The notes under the pieces were generated by a model. The model was not told the origin of the DNA, ran no database searches, and saw only the letters and a list, made by a program, of their open reading frames with translations. 47,265 nucleotides of DNA, taken from positions 103,392 through 150,656 of the forward strand of contig DUBS01000054.1 in NCBI GenBank assembly GCA_012960225.1. The letters run 5' to 3'. Positions 1 to 9,036 of this stretch are shown one piece after another. Source of the stretch: Gemmatimonadota bacterium. Its GTDB lineage: Bacteria > Gemmatimonadota > Gemmatimonadetes > Longimicrobiales > Gaopeijiaceae. Numbering within the stretch: position 1 is the stretch's first letter; every line of letters starts with the position of its first letter. Position numbers and translations under genes: made by a program.

Positions 1-1
1 A

Positions 2-79
2 CAGGAAGGAGAGCCTCTGACCACGGAGGAGCTTGAGGTGATTAAGACGTGGATTGCTGAAGGAGCCGAAAACAACTGA
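2..79 (+). CDS. C-terminal fragment of a probable cytochrome-c-like (planctomycete-type) protein
   Basis: Only the last 25 codons and a TGA stop (77-79) are inside the window; the start lies to the left. The visible tail contains TEELEVIKTWIAEGA. The pattern of a helix with I..WI..GA near the C-terminus is typical of planctomycete-type cytochrome c (PSCyt1-like) domains, where it follows the haem site. The haem motif itself is not in view, so the assignment is an inference from about 25 residues. It converges on the DUF1080 gene that ends at 148. Confidence 0.4.
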   Translation, partial: QEGEPLTTEELEVIKTWIAEGAENN

Positions 80-147
80 AATAGCTTTAACACGTGCCGT
101 GACCGCCCCTCCGACTCCACCGAAGCTGACCGTTCGCGTTAACTAGA

Positions 148-963
148 TCAGGTTCCGTTTAACCGCCTAATCAGAACACGGCGGAATTGGATCGGATGGC
201 TCTCGCTCTGCAGTGCGATATACCCATGAGTGAGCGGTTGGCCATCAAGCTTCATAGCATCATCAAAGCCGTCTACTGAGCCCCCTCCGACAGTTAGACG
301 CTCATATTCCAGGACTTTTTTACCATTCACTAGATGTGAGACAATAGTATCCGCATGAACCATGAGTTCTACAGTCACCCACTCATCATTATGAAATGTT
401 TCAGAAGTCGAGTTTGTACAGTGTGCTTGGACTTGTATCCCACCCATCTCGACCTCTGTTCCGGGAGTGCAGAGATTGGCGGTTGGGCGGGGATCGGTAC
501 CGTTACCACCAAGCAACTGTAGCTCAATGGAAATTGGAAAATCCTGATCACGTAGCATCGAATTAGGATTCTGGGCGTGAAACATCACCCCGCTGTTCTT
601 GAAAGCCCAATCTGGACCGCCCATGAGTTGTACTCCGATGAAACGGTACTCGATTAGCAGTTGGTAATCGGAGAAAGAATCCGCATAAAAAAGATGTCCA
701 AATCGTTCATCGAAAGTCTGATAACTTTCGTATCCGACTGTAAGGAGTCCATCCTCGATACGGAATGTTCCGCCTGGATCCTCTCCGAGTTCATTTCCAC
801 GAATCTTCGGCACCCAACCGGTCAAATCACGTCCATTGAAGAGCGCTATCCAGTCATCATCTCCCAAGGATGACCCAGTCGATGAAGACTGCACACTGTC
901 CTGTGGTACTTGTTCTGACACACAGGCTCCTAGTGAAACCACCAAGAGCATTAGAACTCTCAC
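148..963 (-). CDS. DUF1080 / 3-keto-disaccharide hydrolase-like lipoprotein
   Basis: The protein is an exported lipoprotein with one DUF1080 domain (concanavalin-like fold; members act on 3-keto-glycosides or bind glycans). Family hallmarks seen are WIALFNGRDLTGWVPK near the mature N-terminus, FRIEDGLLTV, then FSDYQLLIEYRF and NSGVMFHAQ, and a final HGYIALQSESHPIQFRRV. The open frame extends upstream to 1119. I place the start at GTG 963 because GGAGGAAGG lies just upstream (973-965), with GGAGG five bases from the GTG, and because this puts a short hydrophobic stretch directly before the lipobox LGAC. ATG 975 is an alternative. The substrate is unknown. It sits next to a truncated cytochrome-like gene, a pairing that would fit oxidative sugar breakdown, but that is inference. 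Confidence 0.8.
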   Translation of the reverse strand: MRVLMLLVVSLGACVSEQVPQDSVQSSSTGSSLGDDDWIALFNGRDLTGWVPKIRGNELGEDPGGTFRIEDGLLTVGYESYQTFDERFGHLFYADSFSDYQLLIEYRFIGVQLMGGPDWAFKNSGVMFHAQNPNSMLRDQDFPISIELQLLGGNGTDPRPTANLCTPGTEVEMGGIQVQAHCTNSTSETFHNDEWVTVELMVHADTIVSHLVNGKKVLEYERLTVGGGSVDGFDDAMKLDGQPLTHGYIALQSESHPIQFRRVLIRRLNGT

Positions 964-1140
964 CCCTTCCTCCATATCATCCGTTTGAATCGAGGATAGT
1001 GGTTTTTCGAGAGATGTCCTAGCAAATGAGGACAAGACGGGTCGCGGTTCTTCTAGTACAGGAGCTATCTTGGACACTACAGCGCCCGCGAAAAGACTTA
1101 GTGTGTCGGTATAGACCACGGTATCTCACCAGGACCTGAA

Positions 1141-2229
1141 ATGACACCCAACATCCGCCGGATTGCGATCAATACCGGTGGCGGAGACGCGCCCGGACTA
1201 AATGCAGTGATTCGAGCGGTGGTTAGATCCTCCGAGCAACGCGGTTGGGAAGTCTTTGGTATCAAGGACGGATATGACGGACTGTTCGAGGAAAATGGCG
1301 TCATACGGCTCGATAGGTCAGCCGTGCGAGGCATTACTCATTTAGGTGGTACAATCATCGGGACAACGAATAGAGGAGACCCCCTTAACTGGAGGGTCTT
1401 AGACGAACAGGGCTCCACAATACTGATAGACAGGAGCCAAGAGGTGATCGATGCCCTAGCCGCGCATGAAATCGACGCTCTGATCGCCGTCGGAGGCGAC
1501 GGCTCACTCTCGATCGCACAAGCCCTTTTTGAAAAAGGACTCAACGTTATTGGAGTACCGAAAACCATCGATAATGATCTGGCTGCAACGAATCTAACGT
1601 TCGGGTTCCTGACTGCCGTTGAAACCGCAACAGATGCGATAGATAAGCTCCACTCAACTGCTGAGGCGCACGAACGAGTGATGGTGGTGGAATTGATGGG
1701 TCGGAATGCCGGTTGGATCGCGCTCTCCGCTGGAGTTGCAGCAACCGCCGACATCATTTTGATACCGGAGATCCCGTACGAGATAGAGAGGGTATGCGAC
1801 AAGATCCAGGAGCGTTATGCGGAAGGCCGTAATTTTGCAATCGTCGTAGTGGCTGAAGGTGCCTTTCCAGTCGGAGGGGAACCACTTTTCCAGCGGCAGG
1901 GTGGTGGGAAGCAACACCTCGGCGGTATCGGTGCCTTGATCGCAGAAGAAATCGCAGAACACACAGGGCAAGAGACTCGCCACCTGGTCCTCGGCCATCT
2001 TCAGAGAGGTGGTGGACCAAATGCCCAGGACCGTTTGCTAGCACTTCGCTTTGGGGCAGCTGCAGTTGACCTTGTCGCCGCAGGCCGATTCGGGTGCATG
2101 GTTGCGCTCGATCCTCCCGATGTGCTCGCAGTTCCTTTAGCGGAAGCGATTGCTGCAACGAAAAATGTTCCTATGAATAGCGATATACTGAAGACTGCTC
2201 GGGCGCTCGGTACCTGTATGGGTGATTAA
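1141..2229 (+). CDS. pfkA: 6-phosphofructokinase, PfkA superfamily (ATP- or PPi-type unresolved)
   Basis: Cytosolic glycolytic enzyme that phosphorylates fructose 6-phosphate. At 362 residues it is longer than the classic 320-residue bacterial PfkA and matches the group III (mixed-substrate) family. Motifs: NTGGGDAPGLNAVIRA (11-26), GGDGS (118-122), PKTIDND (140-146, catalytic Asp144), MGRNAGW (186-192) and HLQRGGGPN near residue 290. The phosphoryl-donor determinants are mixed: Gly in GGDGS is the ATP-type residue, while Lys141 in PKTIDND is the residue usual in PPi-dependent enzymes. An AGGA-like ribosome site precedes the ATG by about six bases. No other glycolysis gene is adjacent. Confidence 0.92.
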   Translation: MTPNIRRIAINTGGGDAPGLNAVIRAVVRSSEQRGWEVFGIKDGYDGLFEENGVIRLDRSAVRGITHLGGTIIGTTNRGDPLNWRVLDEQGSTILIDRSQEVIDALAAHEIDALIAVGGDGSLSIAQALFEKGLNVIGVPKTIDNDLAATNLTFGFLTAVETATDAIDKLHSTAEAHERVMVVELMGRNAGWIALSAGVAATADIILIPEIPYEIERVCDKIQERYAEGRNFAIVVVAEGAFPVGGEPLFQRQGGGKQHLGGIGALIAEEIAEHTGQETRHLVLGHLQRGGGPNAQDRLLALRFGAAAVDLVAAGRFGCMVALDPPDVLAVPLAEAIAATKNVPMNSDILKTARALGTCMGD

Positions 2230-2259
2230 GGGCACGACACTGCACCAGGGATCACTCCA

Positions 2260-2403
2260 ATGGAGCAAACAAGCGTTAGGTTCCTGGAGTCAGGTCTTGT
2301 CTTCTTCGGCTACCCAATTTTGTCATCCGAGATGCTTGCCCCCGATCTTCCGCTCTTCGAGCTTGGCGTTGCCAAGCTCCAGAACCCAGCACGCGATGGT
2401 TGA
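2260..2403 (+). CDS. possible 47-residue small ORF
   Basis: A small open frame starts at ATG 2260, 30 bases after the pfkA stop, with AGGGA about ten bases upstream. It ends at TGA 2401-2403, which overlaps the ATG (2396) of the next small ORF. The product would be acidic to neutral with a hydrophobic middle (LESGLVFFGYPILSSEML) and resembles no family I know. Part of it coincides with a strong hairpin (2359-2379). It could be a real coupled leader gene or just chance open sequence. Confidence 0.25.
   Translation: MEQTSVRFLESGLVFFGYPILSSEMLAPDLPLFELGVAKLQNPARDG
2359..2379. repeat. perfect 9-bp inverted repeat (hairpin)
   Basis: GAGCTTGGC, a GTT loop, then GCCAAGCTC make a perfect nine-base stem. 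No T-run follows on the plus strand (CAGAACCCAGC), so it is not a classical intrinsic terminator. It lies between pfkA and the small membrane protein that precedes the symporter, 17 bases before the ATG at 2396. It could act as an mRNA-stabilising stem, an attenuating element or a protein-binding site. Confidence 0.6.
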
Positions 2404-2524
2404 CGATACCCAGGAAACATCCTCCGGTGGTAGCAGATTCCGAATCACACTTATCCGCGTGATCATCGTCCAGGTCATAGCACTAGGCCTGCTCTTGTGG
2501 CTCCAAATGCGATTTGGAAGATGA
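2396..2524 (+). CDS. small single-pass membrane protein
   Basis: The 42-residue product begins MVDDTQETSSGGSRFR, followed by one hydrophobic helix (about residues 18-37, ITLIRVIIVQVIALGLLLWL) and a short basic tail MRFGR. The frame is open back to 2222, but the upstream portion looks non-coding in composition, so I use the internal ATG. It lies 39 bases before a sodium:solute symporter, so it may be a small companion subunit, as seen for some SSS transporters. No family is recognised. Confidence 0.5.
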   Translation: MVDDTQETSSGGSRFRITLIRVIIVQVIALGLLLWLQMRFGR

Positions 2525-2563
2525 TAGCCAGCAGTATTACCAGCAGCACAGAGAACTGATGTA

Positions 2564-4222
2564 ATGCACTGGGTCAATTGGTTAATTGTCATCGTCTACC
2601 TGGGTTGGGTAGTCGTGGATGGCATCAAAAAATCCAAGGACACGGATACAGTCTCCGGCTATTTCATCGCCAATAAAAGCTTGTCTTGGTGGGTCGTTGG
2701 CCTGTCGGTGATGGCAACGCAGCTTTCTGCTGTGACCATGATCGGTACACCGGGTCAGGGCGCAACGGATGGACTCCGTTTCATACAACTGTATCTCGGA
2801 CTACCTCTAGCGATGGTGATTCTTGGCGTGACCATCGTCCCCCTCCTTCATGGCTCTGGGGTCTACACTGCCTACGAGTATCTAGAACGCCGCTTTGACG
2901 CTAAGACGCGCGCGCTGACGGCATTTCTTTTCCTGATATGCAGGGGGCTCTCGGTCGGAACCATCATGGCAGCACCAGGTGTGGTCTTTAGTGCCATCTT
3001 CGGAATTCCCCTGGTGTGGGCTGTGGCTATGATCGGTGTTCCAACTGTGATCTATACCATGGTCGGAGGTGTCCAGGCGGTCGCCTGGGCTGACGTAAAG
3101 CAAATGGTTCTGATCGTCATCGCATTGGTCGCAATCATGTTTGTCCTGGTCATCCAGATGCCAATCAGCCCAGGAGAAGCCCTCACAATTGCTGGAGCTA
3201 CAGGCCGACTGCAAGTATTCGACTTCTCTTTCGATATGAGTGAGCGCTACACGTTCTGGTCCGGGGTGATCGGGGGAACATTTCTCATGCTTTCGTATTT
3301 CGGCACTGATCAAAGCCAGGTCCAGCGTTACCTCGCTGCCAGATCAGTTCACGAGGCAAAAAGCTCGCTGCTCATGAGTGCTTACTGGAAAATTCCCCTT
3401 CAAGCTCTCGTGCTCTTAGTCGGCGTCGGAGTCTTCATGTACTACCAGTTCGTGCGCCCTCCACTGCTCTATAACCCTGCGCACGAGGCAGCAGTGGTTG
3501 CGGCGAGGGGGGCCGAGTACGACGACCTCCAGAAAAGATACGCTGAGGTATTTACGCTGAGAGAAGAAGCAGCCTTCGCTGTCGCCGACGCGTCCGATGG
3601 CAGCCAACAACCGATGGAACTTTTTCTTGCTCGCGAGCAGGAAATTCAAGCGATCCGGGGCGAAGCCCTCGCGATGGTGGTGGAAGAGACGGACGAATCA
3701 TCAACCGACGTGAACTACATTATCCCGCGCTTTGTACTTTCCGAGCTTCCGATCGGGCTGGCTGGACTCTTCATAGCAGGGGTCTTTGCTGCCGCTATGT
3801 CTAGCATCGCCGCCGAACTCAATGCCCTCTCGACCACCAGCGTGATCGATTTCTACAGGCGTTGGATGAGACCGAACGCTGATGATGCCCATTATCTGCG
3901 GGTATCGAAGGGAGCTACCGTTTTCTGGGGCTTCTTCGCCTGTATCGTAGCAACCTACGCTGCTACACTTGGATCGCTAATCGAAGTAGTAAACCGCTTC
4001 GGTTCGTTCTTTTACGGCTCGATACTCGGGGTATTTCTTCTAGCGATGGTCCCCAGAGCCAAGGCTCGAGGGGCTTTTTTCGGGCTTATAATTGGCATGG
4101 TAACGGTTGGCTTCGTCGAGTCCCGCACCACGATCGGATACCTCTGGCATAACGTCATCGGTGCGGCCGTGGTTCTGCTTGTGGGTGTCACATTGAGCCT
4201 CATGGACCGAAGGAACGCCTAG
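2564..4222 (+). CDS. sodium:solute symporter (SSS / SGLT family)
   Basis: Inner-membrane Na+-coupled uptake system of 552 residues with about 13 hydrophobic segments. Family landmarks are the N-terminal SGYFIANKSLSWWVVGLSV, the GGVQAVAWADVKQ signature (168-180), GTDQSQVQRYLAARS (247-261) and AAAMSSIAAELNALSTTS. Residues of roughly 304-383 form a hydrophilic, charged, probably helical insertion between two membrane segments, larger than the usual loop there. The substrate cannot be read from sequence; sugars, amino acids and carboxylates are all possible. It lies downstream of pfkA and a small membrane protein, which hints at sugar uptake, but weakly. The start ATG has only a poor ribosome site (AGAG). 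Confidence 0.9.
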   Translation: MHWVNWLIVIVYLGWVVVDGIKKSKDTDTVSGYFIANKSLSWWVVGLSVMATQLSAVTMIGTPGQGATDGLRFIQLYLGLPLAMVILGVTIVPLLHGSGVYTAYEYLERRFDAKTRALTAFLFLICRGLSVGTIMAAPGVVFSAIFGIPLVWAVAMIGVPTVIYTMVGGVQAVAWADVKQMVLIVIALVAIMFVLVIQMPISPGEALTIAGATGRLQVFDFSFDMSERYTFWSGVIGGTFLMLSYFGTDQSQVQRYLAARSVHEAKSSLLMSAYWKIPLQALVLLVGVGVFMYYQFVRPPLLYNPAHEAAVVAARGAEYDDLQKRYAEVFTLREEAAFAVADASDGSQQPMELFLAREQEIQAIRGEALAMVVEETDESSTDVNYIIPRFVLSELPIGLAGLFIAGVFAAAMSSIAAELNALSTTSVIDFYRRWMRPNADDAHYLRVSKGATVFWGFFACIVATYAATLGSLIEVVNRFGSFFYGSILGVFLLAMVPRAKARGAFFGLIIGMVTVGFVESRTTIGYLWHNVIGAAVVLLVGVTLSLMDRRNA

Positions 4223-4292
4223 CCAACCCTAGTTTATCACAGCTGAGTCAACGCTCGCGGCTGAGTGGTACGTTGCCCTCTACATATGAGTG

Positions 4293-6962
4293 CTAGTTCC
4301 TCGAAGTGAACTCCCTCCAGCTTGCTGGCTCAAGTGAGATGAGATTAGCAAAAAGCCGGTAGGCACCAGGTACCCTACTGGCCCATTGCCGGAAAAATGC
4401 GAGTCCAGTGTAGATAAAGAGACCCTCCCCGACAGTGGCCACCAACAGCGAGCCTCGTCTTGCCTCCTCTCCCGGATCGTTCATCTCTAGGAGCGGTACA
4501 TAAGCACTATCCCAACTAGCAGCGAAGTAGAGACCCCTCTCCTGAACCCATCCTTCGAAGTCGAACTGGGTAATTTGATTAGGTGCAGTAAGGGCTGGCG
4601 ATGAGGAAGCAAGTAGAGTGACCTCTGCAGTCTCATCTGATACGCGAGGAGACCCTCGCCCGACTTGGATTTCTTGGGGTGCGAGGGAACCCAAGCTGCC
4701 TCGGTTATACTGCACTAATACGGTGCCACCGGCTCTCGCAAAATCCAAGATTGGGGCACTCGCAGCACGGAGATCTGGGCGGACTTCGTACGCCCGCACC
4801 CCCAACACCAGAACGTCAAATGAGCTAAAAGAGCCACTCCGAACCGTGTTTTCGTCCAGAACATCAACCTCAACTCCGAGTTGGCGGATTGCTTCCGGAC
4901 CGTCATCTCCTGAACCCATAATATATCCGACTCTTAACCCCGGAGTGACAGCTACAGGGAAGACCGTTATAACCACTTCGGCATCAGAATACAGAGGTGA
5001 CCGAGGGATATGTTCATAGTCGATGAGCGTGAAACCTTCGGTATAGGCATTATCGTCATCGGTGCGCACAACAGCCTGGAAGGCATGATCACCTAACGAG
5101 ATCTCACCCTGAGGCTGCACAGTAAAGTCCAGTGTCCGCTCTGCCCCTGAATCTCTCAAATCAAATGAGTGCTCTGCTGGTGTTACCATCCACCCCTGAG
5201 GCGCAACAAGTCTCACCTCGCCTCGGGCACCTTCGTCTTCCTGCGAGCGCACGATGACCGAAATAGCCCGGGATTGTGTCTGACCCTGAGGCCACGCAAT
5301 CCCGCCCGGTGCGACGGCCACGGAAACTCCTGGCACTACCAATACTGGCTTCTCGAACTCACCGAATGACGGGTCCACGCCAACATAGCGCCAGGGAACA
5401 ACAGTCTCGACACGGCCACCCATAGATGCCCCTTGGAGTGTCTGCGAGAACACCGCCCTCCCCCGGACCGGTGCAGGATCCCGGGGCATTCCCCAGAGAT
5501 CAGGCTCATCAGGCCATCGGTAGCGGGCTCCATCGCGATCTTCCCTCAAGAAGTAGAGCCGTGAAACATCAGAACTATCTGACACTATCAAGTCAAAGGT
5601 CCAGGTCGCGAGCGTGCCCGCTATCACCTCTCCATTTGCAGATAACCCGGAAACGGACATCTCACGAGCTTCCCAAGCTTCAGGGATCTCTAGGTCTACC
5701 GTTGGATTCGCTAGGTGAAAATCACCGCCATTCCAAAGGTGCGCTTGGACTTGGACAGCCTGACCCGGGACAAGAAGATCATCTGCCACCCTTACGTCGA
5801 AGGTGACAGCTGACGCGGCCATCAATCCTTGCGTCGCTAGGATTTTCTTCTTCCCGAGTGCAATTATGAATTCTTGGTCGGCTACCGTACCGGCTACCTC
5901 TCCCGCTACCACCAGATGTTGTAGAGCCTCTGCTAAATCTGGGACGATTGCAGAGGGGTTTAGGCCGAAAATGCCTCTGGCTCTCGCGACTGATGCCCGA
6001 TAAGCCTCAAGGTGCGGGAGCACCCGAGCACCCGACTCTCTATCGAGTCGGGTTGCGATACCTACCAAAGTGGTATCGATGCCTGAAAACATCCCATCGT
6101 TAAACCCATCAATGTGGGTGTCAACAAGAGTTAAGCTCGTGTTCTGGGGCCCAAAGGGCTGGGGCGCACCCATATCCTGTGAGCGATGCTGGCTTCGACT
6201 CTCCATTGAAAGCTGGAACAGTGAGCGGCCTAGCAGTGGATCATGACTCCCAGTATCGATGACTGTGACATCTTCGTTAGTGTCTCCTCCACCTCCGAAA
6301 AAGCGTCTCCGAGATGTCTCATACAGTTTTGCTGGCCTCCAAGGCTCAACGCCGTGTGCAAACTGTTCCGTGAACCGGCTGCGATCTCCAGCAGCTTCAA
6401 AAACCTCCCGTGCTATGATACCAGCAGCCTGATGCTGCCCATGCCCGTCACGTGGCGTACCGCTGAATTCTGACACAATCACATGTGGTCGAAATTTTCT
6501 TACAACCCATGTCACATCTTCGAGGAGATCTTCACGGGACCACAGTGACAATGCTTCGTCAGCACTCTTGGAGAATCCATAGTCGAACGCTCGCGTGAAG
6601 AATTGCTGCCCACCATCCAAAGTACGTGCGGCCTCTAATTCACCTGTACGGATGACGCCCAGTCCTTCCCAGAGCTCAGGACCAATGAGGTTTTGGCCTC
6701 CGTCACCACGCGTCAGTGCGAGATAAGCGGTCTCAACGCCCCAGCCTCTAGCAAGGGCAGTGAGAAGGCTAGTGTCCTCATCATCCGGATGAGCGCCGAT
6801 GATGAGGACACGCTTTACTCCATCCATCTGGCGTAGCAAGAGACCCGTGGGCACAATCCCGGTGCCTCTCATTGACTGGGCATCAACACGCGATGGAATA
6901 GCAATGAGAGCCAGCACACTCAGCACTGTGAACTGATTAAGCCACACTCTGAATAGCCTCAT
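4293..6962 (-). CDS. secreted PIG-L family deacetylase with C-terminal GATase-like domain
   Basis: An exported protein of 889 residues. A signal peptide (1-29, ending near VDAQS) is followed by a LmbE/PIG-L zinc deacetylase domain with the metal-binding AHPDDE motif (57-62), TRGDGGQN, and a later HGQHQ that supplies a third ligand. The family removes N-acetyl groups from sugars. The middle contains beta-rich, NEW3-like segments. The last 215 residues (675-889), beginning LRVGYIMGSGDDGPEAI, look like a class I glutamine-amidotransferase-like or ThuA-like fold. The open frame runs to 7298, but two adjacent ATGs at 6965 and 6962 follow AGGA; spacing favours 6962. The real substrate is unknown; an exopolysaccharide or glycan is likely. 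It lies downstream of the BMP transporter on the same strand. Confidence 0.87.
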   Translation of the reverse strand: MRLFRVWLNQFTVLSVLALIAIPSRVDAQSMRGTGIVPTGLLLRQMDGVKRVLIIGAHPDDEDTSLLTALARGWGVETAYLALTRGDGGQNLIGPELWEGLGVIRTGELEAARTLDGGQQFFTRAFDYGFSKSADEALSLWSREDLLEDVTWVVRKFRPHVIVSEFSGTPRDGHGQHQAAGIIAREVFEAAGDRSRFTEQFAHGVEPWRPAKLYETSRRRFFGGGGDTNEDVTVIDTGSHDPLLGRSLFQLSMESRSQHRSQDMGAPQPFGPQNTSLTLVDTHIDGFNDGMFSGIDTTLVGIATRLDRESGARVLPHLEAYRASVARARGIFGLNPSAIVPDLAEALQHLVVAGEVAGTVADQEFIIALGKKKILATQGLMAASAVTFDVRVADDLLVPGQAVQVQAHLWNGGDFHLANPTVDLEIPEAWEAREMSVSGLSANGEVIAGTLATWTFDLIVSDSSDVSRLYFLREDRDGARYRWPDEPDLWGMPRDPAPVRGRAVFSQTLQGASMGGRVETVVPWRYVGVDPSFGEFEKPVLVVPGVSVAVAPGGIAWPQGQTQSRAISVIVRSQEDEGARGEVRLVAPQGWMVTPAEHSFDLRDSGAERTLDFTVQPQGEISLGDHAFQAVVRTDDDNAYTEGFTLIDYEHIPRSPLYSDAEVVITVFPVAVTPGLRVGYIMGSGDDGPEAIRQLGVEVDVLDENTVRSGSFSSFDVLVLGVRAYEVRPDLRAASAPILDFARAGGTVLVQYNRGSLGSLAPQEIQVGRGSPRVSDETAEVTLLASSSPALTAPNQITQFDFEGWVQERGLYFAASWDSAYVPLLEMNDPGEEARRGSLLVATVGEGLFIYTGLAFFRQWASRVPGAYRLFANLISLEPASWREFTSRN

Positions 6963-7090
6963 CATGGTTCCTATCGGAAGGCGTAGGTGTCGAGACCAAA
7001 GACTCGTAAAGATAGATGCTGGGGTCTTACAGCCGATACCCGTACCTAGAACCGTACCGATCGCAGCACAGTTCCCCCATTTCATTCCCA

Positions 7091-8020
7091 CTAACTGTCC
7101 TTTGGCCATGGTAAAGCAAGAGATGCTGGAGCCCGTGACTTCCCTACCCAACCTGCTAACGCTAATAAAGTGAGGAGGTAGGGGAACGCTAGGAACAACT
7201 GATAAGGGACAGCAAGTCCGAATGTTTGGGCTTGAAATTGAAGCGCTGATGCCGACCCAAAGAAAAGTGCGGCGAGAAGAACAAGTAGTGGATTCCACCG
7301 ACCTAGTACAACCACTGCAATTGCGATGAACCCGCGTCCAGCACTCATGTTCTCAGTAAAAGTGCCAGCGTGTGCAAGAGCGAGATGTGCACCGGCTATA
7401 CCGGCAAGTGTGCCACCAAAAACCGTTGCCCAGAAACGAGTTTGCTTCACCCGCACGCCAGCGGCTGCGGCTGCATCCGGCTCCTCTCCAACAGCTCGTA
7501 ATTCCAAGCCCCACTCTGTGCGGTACACAAAATACCAGAGCACTGGTGCCAGTACATAAGTGAAATACGTAGTTGGCGGCTGATTGAAGAGGGCCGACCC
7601 AATGATTGGAATGTCCGAGAGTAATGGGATTGGAACCGAAGGAAGGGTAGGTAGGGTTAGTGCCGTTCCCGTGGTGCCGAAGCGAGCCTGGTATATCGCA
7701 CCTGTGAACCCTAGACCGCCGAGCGTTACAGCAGTCCCGGTGATGATCTGATCGGTCCCTAGACCAACCGCAAACCCAGCGAAAATCATCGCTACTAATG
7801 CGCCTCCGAGTGCACCAACCAAAATCCCTCCGCCAGCGCCACCAATGGCGAGAGCTCCAAGCGCACCTCCGAGTGCACCCGCGATCAGTGAACCCTCAAG
7901 GCCGATGTTGATGACCCCGCTACGCTCGGTAATCGTCTCGCCCATCGCAGCTAGTGCGAGTGGAATGCCCAGACGGACCGATGCTTCTAAAAATGCAACA
8001 ACGGCGATCACCTCAGGCAC
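7091..8020 (-). CDS. BMP-type ABC importer, second permease subunit
   Basis: An integral membrane permease of about 309 residues (BPD_transp_2, the YufQ / RbsC-like branch). Features are MGETITERSGVINIGLEGSLIAG near the N-terminus, which carries the NIGLEG loop typical of nucleoside permeases, and about nine hydrophobic segments. The frame is open to 8056, but GTG 8020 has an AGGAGG seven bases upstream and overlaps the end of the preceding permease gene by eight bases, so I choose it. It is the last gene of the four-gene importer operon. It probably forms the membrane channel with the permease encoded just upstream. Confidence 0.9.
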   Translation of the reverse strand: MPEVIAVVAFLEASVRLGIPLALAAMGETITERSGVINIGLEGSLIAGALGGALGALAIGGAGGGILVGALGGALVAMIFAGFAVGLGTDQIITGTAVTLGGLGFTGAIYQARFGTTGTALTLPTLPSVPIPLLSDIPIIGSALFNQPPTTYFTYVLAPVLWYFVYRTEWGLELRAVGEEPDAAAAAGVRVKQTRFWATVFGGTLAGIAGAHLALAHAGTFTENMSAGRGFIAIAVVVLGRWNPLLVLLAALFFGSASALQFQAQTFGLAVPYQLFLAFPYLLTLLALAGWVGKSRAPASLALPWPKDS

Positions 8021-9035
8021 CGAATCTCCTCCTGATCTGGTCTCCGGCCAAAACAAACAGGATCACAAGCGCCTCGACTGCACTCACCCACGCTGCAGGT
8101 ACACCGGCTTCTCGTTGCATCGCACCAGCTCCTGCTTCCAGGCCTCCGAAAAGCAGACCAGTAAAAACCACCCAACCAGGATGAAGCCCAGCCAATAGGG
8201 CCACGGCAATCGCTGTATAGCCCCAACCAGGTGAGAGACCTTCGTAGAGTGCGAATGTCACACCAGTGATCTCAATGCCACCGGCCAGGCCGGCAATTGC
8301 ACCAGAACTAAGGAAAACGACCAGCAGAACCCGCTTGCTTTCGATCATCCCTGACACACGTGCTGCGTCAGGAGAAGCCCCAACTGAACGTGCCTGAAAA
8401 CCAAAGTGAGTCCAGCGCAATCCAGCCCAAAGTATTACACCCACAAGCAGTGCAATCAGAAAACCTGCATGTAGTCGTGTTCCTTCTACCAGCACAGATA
8501 GCCTTGCAGCATCACTGATCGGATCAGTCTGAGGAAAGACGCCACGGTTTTCCTGAAGCGGACCATGGACCACGAACGCTGCAAGATAAATCCCCACGAA
8601 GTTCATTAGAATCGTCGGAATCACCTCTCCTATACCTAACCTTACCTTCATGAATGCGGGTATAGCTGCCCATGCAGCCCCTGCTAGCAAGGCAGCAACG
8701 AGTGCGGCCGGAGTAAGAAACCACCCGGGCGCACTGCCCCAGCTCAGGCCCACCCAGGCAGCAGCGATTGCGCCAGCATAGAGCTGGCCCTCTGCTCCGA
8801 TGTTCCACACTCCCGCCCGAAAAGCCAATGCGACCGCTAGGCCCGTGACTATCAATGGGACTGCACGAACCATTGTGACCGAAAGAATCGCTGTCCCACT
8901 GCCGAAAGACCCCTGAAACATCGCTGCACCGGCGACTAAGGGGTCGTACCCTCCAAGCCATAAAGATCCTGCGGCTATGATACCTGTGGCGAGCAGGGCC
9001 AAAACCGCGACAGCCAGTTGGCTAAACCGCCTCAC
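8013..9035 (-). CDS. BMP-type ABC importer, first permease subunit
   Basis: An integral membrane permease of 340 residues (YufP-like). The loop FRAGVWNIGAEGQLYAGAI is diagnostic of the nucleoside/BMP permease branch, and further hydrophobic segments and the cytoplasmic coupling loop SVGASPDAARVSGM fit the family. The start is GTG 9035, one base after the ATPase stop codon (9037-9039), so translation is probably coupled. The partner permease overlaps its 3' end. Together with the ATPase and the binding lipoprotein it forms a complete importer. Confidence 0.9.
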   Translation of the reverse strand: MRRFSQLAVAVLALLATGIIAAGSLWLGGYDPLVAGAAMFQGSFGSGTAILSVTMVRAVPLIVTGLAVALAFRAGVWNIGAEGQLYAGAIAAAWVGLSWGSAPGWFLTPAALVAALLAGAAWAAIPAFMKVRLGIGEVIPTILMNFVGIYLAAFVVHGPLQENRGVFPQTDPISDAARLSVLVEGTRLHAGFLIALLVGVILWAGLRWTHFGFQARSVGASPDAARVSGMIESKRVLLVVFLSSGAIAGLAGGIEITGVTFALYEGLSPGWGYTAIAVALLAGLHPGWVVFTGLLFGGLEAGAGAMQREAGVPAAWVSAVEALVILFVLAGDQIRRRFGA

Positions 9036-9036
9036 T

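Noticed and set aside
6966-7298. N-terminal 112-residue extension of the PIG-L gene
   Set aside because: It overlaps the 3' end of the permease gene, lacks a signal peptide, and the paired ATGs at 6965/6962 have a ribosome site and signal sequence.
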